DNA from: Alcaligenaceae bacterium | GTDB lineage: Bacteria; Pseudomonadota; Gammaproteobacteria; Burkholderiales; Burkholderiaceae | Direction: 5' to 3' | DNA: 11,973 nucleotides | NCBI GenBank assembly: GCA_947372575.1 | Contig: CANBUF010000023.1 | Span: 1 to 11,973 of the forward strand | In this document: positions 7,522-11,973 of the stretch, piece by piece | How the letters are laid out: the number at the start of each line of letters is the position of its first letter | Numbering within the stretch: the first letter of the stretch is position 1 | Position numbers and translations under genes: made by a program | Notes under the pieces: model-generated | The model's database searches: none | Seen by the model: the letters and a program-made list of their open reading frames with translations, nothing else | What the model was told of the DNA's origin: nothing

Positions 7522-7794
7522 ATGAATTACCGCGTAGGGCTACCCTTTTGGCGTGCAGTTGCCAACCTAGGATTCCCGATCAGCATTAGAGTTGATGTCT
7601 ACTGGGATCCTGAGGCTCAAGTATTTGTTGCAATGAGTCAAGATTTAAAAGGGCTCGTCGCAGAAGCAGACACATTAGATTTATTAAAAAACGAAGTACA
7701 TCACTCGATTGATGAGCTACTCAGCCTTGAATTAAATCATTCTCATGGAAATGCAATTCCTGAATACTTCATAAAGGAATTGCGTACTGCATGA
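7522..7794 (+). CDS. hicB: HicB-like antitoxin (DUF1902 type)
   Basis: A 90-residue protein with GGAGAAG (7512-7518) just 3 nt before the ATG. Residues ~21-68 are the HicB core: IRVDVYWDPEAQVFVAMS, DLKGLVAEADTLDLL and the following helix, the partial RNase H-like fold typical of HicB/DUF1902 proteins. The opening RVGLPFWRAVANLGFPI is also typical of that group. It should bind and neutralise the HicA toxin encoded just downstream. No obvious C-terminal HTH or ribbon-helix-helix DNA-binding domain follows the core, so autoregulation, if any, may depend on the complex. The gene is AT-richer than rfbB and the flippase gene, suggesting acquisition by transfer. The stop overlaps the hicA start (ATGA). 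Confidence 0.85.
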   Translation: MNYRVGLPFWRAVANLGFPISIRVDVYWDPEAQVFVAMSQDLKGLVAEADTLDLLKNEVHHSIDELLSLELNHSHGNAIPEYFIKELRTA

Positions 7795-7979
7795 TTGGGT
7801 TTTACAAGCATGTAATCAAATTATTAGAGGGTGCCGGTTTTTATTTTTTTAGAACAGGCAAAGGTTCGCATGAGATTTGGAGTAACGGGGATTTGCGTAT
7901 CACTGGTCCAGTGAACTGTAAATCTAGGCACACTGCAAATGCGGTGCTAAAGCAAGCCGGTCTGGATACTAAGATTTAG
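7791..7979 (+). CDS. hicA: HicA-family mRNA interferase toxin
   Basis: A 62-residue protein of typical HicA size. The dsRBD-like core shows LLEGAGFYFFRTGKGSHEIW with GSH at 25-27; His27 is the catalytic residue in HicA. It is followed by a C-terminal KSRHTANAVLKQAGL, the usual last helix. HicA cleaves mRNA and is blocked by HicB. Here the order is hicB first and hicA second, overlapping by four bases (ATGA), so translation is probably coupled. The coding sequence holds T5-A-T7 (7838-7850), in frame. The stop lies only 8 bp from the stop of the opposite-strand flippase gene, so read-through of either would make antisense RNA to the other. Confidence 0.87.
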   Translation: MIGFYKHVIKLLEGAGFYFFRTGKGSHEIWSNGDLRITGPVNCKSRHTANAVLKQAGLDTKI

Positions 7980-7987
7980 CATTTAAT

Positions 7988-9304
7988 CTAGGCTGTCAAA
8001 CGCAATACCCGCTGGCTGCGCCACCATACTAGGGACGAGGCCGGCAGTATAAATATCAACTGTACGAGCAGAATCACACTGATTACTCCCGCGGCCGCAT
8101 AGCTTTTTGCCGCAAACATCGCAAGCGGCACAATCATGACGGCACCCGTGATCATCACCCAGACCAGCGGCTCCTTTAAGAACGCACGTAACTGCGCAGC
8201 CAGCGTACCGATCAGGTGCGTGATCAGACCAATCAGCATTAAGCCTGCAAAGGGCCAAAACGGCAATAATCGCTGACCGTACTTGGTGGGCTCCAGCACC
8301 TGATGTGCCACACATAGCACCAGCGCACTGAATACAAAAAAAGCCGTCGACCAAAATAAATCTGTTTTAAACAGGCGATCCAGTCTCGGCCAATCTCGCG
8401 CCACGACAAGCTCAGCCATGACCGGCACATGCCGACTCGTCCAGGCATTGGCAATCACCGCCAGCATATTTGCGATCGCAAACGAAACACCCATTTGTCC
8501 GGCCACGACCGAACCACTCAGATAAAACAGAATAGGCGTATAGATTTGCGTCAGCATATAGCTCGACATCCAGCTCAACCCAAAGCGCCACTGCAGAGGC
8601 CAGACCTGCACAGACCAAATCAGTGAGCGCTGCGTCGCATGTCGGGCGAGTTCCTTCATTCCATCGACTGCCACGATCAGCAACTCCGGGAATCTGATTC
8701 TGAGCCACAGACTGGTGATCACAACACCTGTCGCAGGGATCATCACAACAGCCCACAGACCCGTGCCATGCCACAAGAACCACCAGCAAGCCACAGATCC
8801 GAGAATGCCCTGTGTCAGCCTCAGTACCGCGACCTCAGTGACCTTTCCTCCGCCTTCGATCATCGACAAAAAAGGCATCAACGCAATCGCAGCGGTCGTG
8901 ACAGTCACCAGGCTAATCCAAGGCCACAGCCACAGCGCGTGCGGGATCGGATCGGCACGCGTGCCTGACCAGAAAAACAACACCCCGGCAGGAATCATTA
9001 ATAACAAAAAAGCTAGCGCCAGCCAACTATAGAGCCGCGCAGACTGTCGCAGCAGCGATCTAAACTGATCACTCAATGTGAGTGAGGACCCCTGCCCCTG
9101 TACGCCACCCAGCTTAGGCGCAATGCTCATGAGCACCTGAGACAATCCCAGATCAAACAAGCTGTAAACCGCGACTAGACTAACGAACGCGTAATACCAT
9201 CCCTGCAGCTGAGGGGTCAGACATAGCGTGACCAACACCGTCGTCGCGAGTCCGGACAAGGCCACCCATGACCGCTGTACAAGAATCGCGATCAGACTAT
9301 TCAT
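7988..9304 (-). CDS. Wzx-like polysaccharide flippase (MATE/MVF-superfamily membrane protein)
   Basis: A 438-residue integral membrane protein with about 12 hydrophobic segments spread across its whole length (for example residues ~10-30, 35-58, 91-112, 123-147 and repeated pairs to ~430). The N-terminal part, LTPQLQGWYYAFVSLVAVYSLFDLGLSQVL, resembles polysaccharide biosynthesis proteins of the Wzx/O-antigen flippase group. These move lipid-linked oligosaccharides across the inner membrane. Location two genes from rfbB, a dTDP-sugar enzyme, is consistent with a surface polysaccharide role, but it is on the opposite strand and no glycosyltransferases are next to it. The ATG at 9304 has no visible Shine-Dalgarno sequence. 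Its substrate is not evident. Other transporters of the same fold, such as MurJ-like proteins, cannot be fully excluded. Confidence 0.82.
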   Translation of the reverse strand: MNSLIAILVQRSWVALSGLATTVLVTLCLTPQLQGWYYAFVSLVAVYSLFDLGLSQVLMSIAPKLGGVQGQGSSLTLSDQFRSLLRQSARLYSWLALAFLLLMIPAGVLFFWSGTRADPIPHALWLWPWISLVTVTTAAIALMPFLSMIEGGGKVTEVAVLRLTQGILGSVACWWFLWHGTGLWAVVMIPATGVVITSLWLRIRFPELLIVAVDGMKELARHATQRSLIWSVQVWPLQWRFGLSWMSSYMLTQIYTPILFYLSGSVVAGQMGVSFAIANMLAVIANAWTSRHVPVMAELVVARDWPRLDRLFKTDLFWSTAFFVFSALVLCVAHQVLEPTKYGQRLLPFWPFAGLMLIGLITHLIGTLAAQLRAFLKEPLVWVMITGAVMIVPLAMFAAKSYAAAGVISVILLVQLIFILPASSLVWWRSQRVLRLTA

Positions 9305-9384
9305 CGACGCAGCGAGTCGCGTACATGACGGGTAATGGACATCTTATTATTCTGCTTGTTTTCAGTGAAAATAATATTGAATTG

Positions 9385-9413
9385 TTGATTTGAGAATCAC
9401 TCAGAAATATACA
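9385..9413 (+). promoter_or_regulatory. Sigma70-like promoter for the HicA-like/HTH pair
   Basis: TTGATT (9385-9390) and TATACA (9408-9413) are separated by exactly 17 bp, with a predicted start near 9420. The region 9305-9384 between it and the flippase start is AT-rich and shows nothing else I can name. Confidence 0.5.
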
Positions 9414-9453
9414 AGCAAACCCTTGTCATCCGAGGGTTGTGGGGCGGCTTTTC

Positions 9454-9472
9454 GATTGTCAGAATGACAATC
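9454..9472. promoter_or_regulatory. 19-bp inverted repeat over a potential start codon
   Basis: GATTGTCA-GAA-TGACAATC: perfect 8-bp arms around 3 bases, lying about 35 bp after the predicted transcription start. The ATG at 9464 falls within it. As DNA it could be the operator for the HTH protein encoded at 9747. As RNA it would form an 8-bp hairpin hiding that AUG. Confidence 0.5.
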
Positions 9473-9511
9473 AACGCACAGCAATTTGTATCAATTACAT
9501 TTCGTAAAAAA
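9464..9511 (+). other. Upstream out-of-frame segment of the HicA-like gene, ending in an A6 run
   Basis: From ATG 9464 the frame reads MTINAQQFVSITFRKK and then departs from the conserved frame at A6 (9506-9511). One extra A, or a -1 ribosomal slip on the A run, would join it to IAAAIELANKHGWRIV and give a continuous protein of about 95 residues. The conserved frame itself is closed upstream by TAA at 9505. This is therefore either an indel in a homopolymer (mutation or sequencing error) or a frameshift-controlled start. Confidence 0.45.
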
Positions 9512-9528
9512 TTGCGGCAGCAATTGAA

Positions 9529-9750
9529 TTGGCAAATAAGCACGGATGGCGGATCGTTAAAGGCGGGTCTCACGCCTGGGGGCAAATGTATTGCCCTTTC
9601 AACAGCAAAGATTGCAGAGGGGGTGAATTTTGCAGGACGAGTATCTGGAGCACCCCACGTAACACCTCTAACCATGCCAAAACATTAATCAAAATTGTTG
9701 GCCATTGCGTTTTCATCAAGAACCCTAATCAGGACCATGAGCAGTCATGA
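9529..9750 (+). CDS. Small HicA-like Cys-rich protein, putative toxin; N-terminus frameshifted or atypical
   Basis: The conserved frame is open from 9508 and has only ATT 9511 or TTG 9529 as possible starts, neither with a ribosome site. It ends at 9750, overlapping the next ATG as ATGA, which argues that this frame is the real one. Visible features are HGWRIVKGGSHAWG, with a GSH motif as in HicA (catalytic His in that family), then YCPFNSKDC and GGEFC, then SIWSTPRNTSNHAKTL. The cysteines (C-x6-C-x5-C) could bind a metal. From memory, similar GSHAWG/SIWSTP proteins occur beside HTH partners in other proteobacteria without a named function. I infer an RNase-type toxin partner of the gene at 9747. 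The start is probably upstream of the A6 run, so this copy may be inactive. Confidence 0.6.
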   Translation: MANKHGWRIVKGGSHAWGQMYCPFNSKDCRGGEFCRTSIWSTPRNTSNHAKTLIKIVGHCVFIKNPNQDHEQS

Positions 9751-10259
9751 CGGAATATGAGTTTTTACTTAAGTTCACTTTGCCTCAGACGCAGCCTGAT
9801 CCTTTGCATTACGTGGATGCACTTTTTGAATCAGGGTGTGATGACGCAACAATTGGAACTGGACAATATGGAAGACTAGCGTTGGCATTTACACGCCAAG
9901 CATCGAGTGCACGTGCAGCGATTTCCTCTGCGATAGATGATGTTCTACACGCCATACCAGAGGCCAAGCTGATCGAAGCAAATCCTGATTTTGTTGGACT
10001 GACAGATATCGCCGCAATCATGGGTTGCAGTAGGCAAAACATTCGGAAAGTTGCGACGCATCAAAAATCCATTTTCCCGCTCCCTATTCATGAGGGAAGC
10101 ACTTCAATTTGGCATCTTGCCAAGGTACTTGAGTGGTTCCAGCAGGGAGGGAACTATGAAATTCCTCATGAACTCATTGAAATTTCACACGAGACTATGA
10201 AAATCAACATTACCCGCCAACTTAATGAGGCTCAACAACCCTCTATTCAGAGCCATTGA
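9747..10259 (+). CDS. Putative antitoxin: HicB-like N-terminal domain plus helix-turn-helix
   Basis: A 170-residue protein whose ATG overlaps the previous stop (ATGA). Residues ~3-77 look like an alternating strand-helix domain (YEFLLKFTL, YVDALFESGCDDATIG, GRLALAFTRQASSARAAISSAIDDV), similar in layout to small antitoxin folds. Residues ~83-130 carry an excisionase/AlpA-like helix-turn-helix: VGLTDIAAIMGCSRQNIRKVA, a short wing, then SIWHLAKVLEWF. The C-terminal ~40 residues are polar. This combination, placed second in a two-gene overlap after a HicA-like protein, suggests an antitoxin and autorepressor. A natural target is the inverted repeat at 9454-9472. I do not know a name for this family. 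The alternative is a stand-alone transcriptional regulator. Confidence 0.72.
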   Translation: MTEYEFLLKFTLPQTQPDPLHYVDALFESGCDDATIGTGQYGRLALAFTRQASSARAAISSAIDDVLHAIPEAKLIEANPDFVGLTDIAAIMGCSRQNIRKVATHQKSIFPLPIHEGSTSIWHLAKVLEWFQQGGNYEIPHELIEISHETMKINITRQLNEAQQPSIQSH

Positions 10260-10296
10260 ATAATTTTTAGCAATTGCGTCGCCGTGGCGAGTAAGC

Positions 10297-10313
10297 TATA
10301 TCGTATCGATATA
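10297..10313. promoter_or_regulatory. 17-bp palindrome at the NRAMP-gene promoter, candidate repressor site
   Basis: TATATCG-TAT-CGATATA has perfect 7-bp arms. It starts at a -10-like TATATC (10297-10302), which lies 17 bp after TTGCGT (10274-10279). A hairpin TCGCC-GT-GGCGA (10279-10290) lies just before it. A metal-responsive repressor is plausible given the gene, but the sequence is not a MntR box that I recognise. Confidence 0.45.
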
Positions 10314-10344
10314 CGTATTTTATTTGCGGCGAGTAGACTGACCC

Positions 10345-11622
10345 ATGGTCAATTTCAAAGCATTCTGGACGCGCGTTAAACAGCATCCCATCTCACATGT
10401 GGGTCCGGGTCTGATTACAGGCGTGGCCGACGATGATCCAAGCGGCATCGTCACCTACTCTCAGGCGGGTGCGCAATTCGGCCTGAACATGCTGTGGACC
10501 ATGCCGCTCGCCTACCCATTGATGTCAGCGATTCAAGCTATCTGCGCACGGATCGGCCGTGTCACGGGGCGGGGCTTAGCCGCCAACATCAAATCCAGCT
10601 TTCATCCAGCAGTACTCGGGAGCGTTGTGCTCCTGCTATTGATCGCGAACGTGCTCAACATCGCCGCCGACGTCGCGGCCATGGGCGAGGTTGCAGAACT
10701 TGTCACAGGCATCGACCGGCACCTGATGGCCGCGGTATTTGTCCTCACCTCGTTGTTACTGCAGATTTTTGTCCCCTACCACCGCTATGTATTTTTTCTT
10801 AAATGGCTGACCCTATCGCTGCTTGCCTATGCTGCAGTACTGTTTACGGTCCATGTCCCCTGGGGCGAGGTTGCATTGCGCACTGTCTGGCCGCAACTAT
10901 CATTTAACGCCAGTACTGCCGCCGTTGTCGTCGGTGTCTTTGGCACCACGATCAGTCCCTACCTCTTCTTTTGGCAGGCCTCAGAAGAAGTCGAAGACAT
11001 GAACGCCACCAAAGGCGCCAAGCCTCTGATCACCGATGCCCGCGCTGCCCCGCCAGAGCTCACCAGAATCTCCTGGGATACCTGGAGCGGCATGCTGTAC
11101 TCGAATGTGACCGCTTACTTTATTATCCTCGCGACAGCCGTCACGCTGCACACGGCAGGCATCACCGACATCACCACTGCGGCCGAGGCTGCCAGCGCCC
11201 TTAAACCCATCGCAGGCGAGTTTGCCTACCTCCTGTTTGCAGTCGGCATCCTTGGGGTCGGTTTAATTGGTGTACCCGTACTCGCCGGCTCGGCCGCCTA
11301 TGCACTCTCCGAAACGATGGGCTGGAAATGGGGCCTGGAGCGTACCGTAACCGAGGCCAAGGGCTTTTACGGCATCATCGCAGTCAGTGTCCTGGCAGCC
11401 CTTGCGATCCAGTATTCGCCCATCAATCCGATGAAAGCATTATTCTGGAGCGCCGTCATCAATGGCGTGGTTGCTGTGCCTTTGCTCGTTGTGATCTTAT
11501 TGCTCGCCTCAAAGAAGTCTGTCATGGGCGATTTTGTCAGTCCACGCTATATCCAGGTTCTGGGCTGGATCACCACAGGCGTAATGGGCATTGCTGCAGT
11601 CTGGATGTTTATACCAAGCTGA
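10345..11622 (+). CDS. NRAMP-family divalent metal transporter, non-canonical branch
   Basis: A 425-residue membrane protein with about 11 hydrophobic segments and the NRAMP opening GPGLITGVADDDPSGIVTYSQAG. In Mn2+/Fe2+ transporters the first-helix ion site is DPGN and helix 6 has a Met-Pro-His. Here the equivalents are DPSG (31-34) and GTTISPYLFFWQ (200-211), so neither the asparagine nor the methionine is kept. Other landmarks include ANVLNIAADVAAMGE (helix 3), GVGLIGVPVLAGSAAYALSE (helix 8) and YSPINPMKALFWSAVINGV (helix 10). This branch is usually annotated as NRAMP/divalent metal transporter. Known variants of the family move Mg2+ or Al3+, so Mn2+ should not be assumed. The ATG has only a distant GAG upstream. 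A palindrome overlaps its promoter. Confidence 0.88.
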   Translation: MVNFKAFWTRVKQHPISHVGPGLITGVADDDPSGIVTYSQAGAQFGLNMLWTMPLAYPLMSAIQAICARIGRVTGRGLAANIKSSFHPAVLGSVVLLLLIANVLNIAADVAAMGEVAELVTGIDRHLMAAVFVLTSLLLQIFVPYHRYVFFLKWLTLSLLAYAAVLFTVHVPWGEVALRTVWPQLSFNASTAAVVVGVFGTTISPYLFFWQASEEVEDMNATKGAKPLITDARAAPPELTRISWDTWSGMLYSNVTAYFIILATAVTLHTAGITDITTAAEAASALKPIAGEFAYLLFAVGILGVGLIGVPVLAGSAAYALSETMGWKWGLERTVTEAKGFYGIIAVSVLAALAIQYSPINPMKALFWSAVINGVVAVPLLVVILLLASKKSVMGDFVSPRYIQVLGWITTGVMGIAAVWMFIPS

Positions 11623-11643
11623 ATGTAGTAACATAACTACATT
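11622..11643. promoter_or_regulatory. 22-bp inverted repeat before the Phd/VapC pair, candidate operator
   Basis: AATGTAGT (11622-11629) and ACTACATT (11636-11643) form perfect 8-bp arms around 6 bases. The site begins on the last base of the transporter stop codon and ends 21 bp before the antitoxin ATG. Phd-type antitoxins bind such palindromes to repress their own operon. Confidence 0.55.
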
Positions 11644-11664
11644 AGAGGCTTGCCTGAGATAAAC

Positions 11665-11919
11665 ATGTCCATTTCGGTGTTTTCCAGCCGCGAATTCAAT
11701 CAAGATGTCAGCAAAATTAAAAAGGCTGCCAGCGCGGGGCCTGTTTTCATTACTGATCGTGGGAGGCCCGCACACGTGCTGCTGACATTTGCCGAATACA
11801 AAAAACTCACCGCAGGACGTGTAAAAATCGCCGAGCTGCTTGCAATGCCCGGCGTCGCCGATGCCGAGCTTGAGCTGGATCGTTCGCGTGAACTGACACA
11901 AGCCGCGGACTTGTCCTGA
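11665..11919 (+). CDS. Phd/YefM-type antitoxin
   Basis: I take ATG 11665 (84 residues) with GAG 6 nt upstream; a TTG at 11650 is too close to AGAGG to be used well. Residues ~1-50 are the Phd DNA-binding fold: ISVFSSREFNQDVSKIKKAA, then GPVFITDRGRPAHVLLTFAEYKKL. The C-terminal half (KIAELLAMPGVADAELELDRS) is the toxin-neutralising tail, acidic as usual. It is followed, with a one-base overlap (TGATG), by a PIN-domain toxin, so it is the antitoxin of a type II module. The inverted repeat just upstream is the probable self-repression site. Confidence 0.92.
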   Translation: MSISVFSSREFNQDVSKIKKAASAGPVFITDRGRPAHVLLTFAEYKKLTAGRVKIAELLAMPGVADAELELDRSRELTQAADLS

Positions 11920-11973
11920 TGTATTTACTTGATACGAACGTTGTCTCAGAGCTTCGCAAGATTCACGCTGGTC
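11919..11973 (+). CDS. vapC: VapC-type PIN-domain toxin (3' end outside window)
   Basis: The ATG at 11919 overlaps the antitoxin stop by one base. The 18 visible codons read MYLLDTNVVSELRKIHAG. The DTNVVSELRK opening, with its first catalytic aspartate (Asp5), is characteristic of VapC ribonucleases of the PIN family, which cleave tRNA or rRNA. The rest of the gene, including the other acidic residues, lies beyond the window. Confidence 0.85.
   Translation, partial: MYLLDTNVVSELRKIHAG

Noticed and set aside
7983..8354. Open frames overlapping the flippase gene in other frames, for example this minus-strand one
   Set aside because: They have no family resemblance and composition expected of shadows of the membrane protein gene.
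9437..9688. Longer frame through 9688 as a gene in its own right
   Set aside because: After the A6 run it departs from the conserved frame that holds the GSHAWG and SIWSTP motifs and the ATGA overlap with the next gene; only its first part is likely to be coding.
10326..10335. GGCGAGTA repeated at 10286 and 10328 as a regulatory pair
   Set aside because: Eight bases repeated 42 bp apart in a GC-rich context is weak, and one copy lies in the ribosome-binding region.
10260..10344. Mn2+ riboswitch (yybP-ykoY type) in the leader of the transporter gene
   Set aside because: The gap is only 85 bp and shows short inverted repeats (10279-10290, 10297-10313) but not the paired long helices of that class.

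Overview
The window looks like a chromosomal segment of a betaproteobacterium, most likely order Burkholderiales and perhaps family Alcaligenaceae; the genus cannot be fixed from the sequence. The reasons are a periplasmic Bug-type (tripartite tricarboxylate family) receptor beside an IclR regulator and small catabolic enzymes, a medium-high GC coding style, and the particular LRR-kinase and toxin-antitoxin families present.

Left part (1-4761), a catabolic island. A 5'-truncated gene fuses the C-terminal end of a carboxymuconolactone-decarboxylase-like domain to a two-cysteine maleate isomerase / Asp-Glu racemase domain. It converges on an IclR regulator. That regulator is divergent from an apparent operon of a Bug solute receptor, an HpaI/HpcH-type class II aldolase and a LigI-like amidohydrolase (TTG start). 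The 213-bp divergent region holds promoter-like boxes for both directions, a 12-bp direct repeat 84 bp apart (one copy over the iclR ribosome binding region), and an inverted repeat. The enzymes suggest uptake of a carboxylated compound, hydrolysis of a lactone or similar bond, and aldol cleavage to pyruvate plus an aldehyde or oxoacid. The substrate is not determined.

Middle part (4823-9304), cell-surface and signalling genes. A leucine-rich-repeat Ser/Thr-type kinase with complete catalytic motifs is divergent from rfbB (dTDP-glucose 4,6-dehydratase), which stands without rfbD/A/C beside it. A hicB-hicA toxin-antitoxin pair lies between rfbB and an opposite-strand Wzx-like flippase gene, whose end is only 8 bp from the end of hicA.

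Right part (9305-11973), toxin-antitoxin-rich. A HicA-like Cys-rich small protein and a HicB-fold/HTH partner overlap by ATGA, like a toxin-antitoxin pair. I know of no name for this pair. The conserved frame of the first gene has no good start; upstream coding-like sequence lies in another frame, joined at an A6 run that would be in frame with one more A. A non-canonical NRAMP-family metal transporter follows, with a 17-bp palindrome at its promoter. A Phd-type antitoxin and a VapC (PIN) toxin, cut by the window edge, close the window. Three small addiction-type modules therefore sit within about 4.5 kb, each preceded by or overlapping a perfect inverted repeat. No tRNA, rRNA, CRISPR array or insertion sequence was seen.
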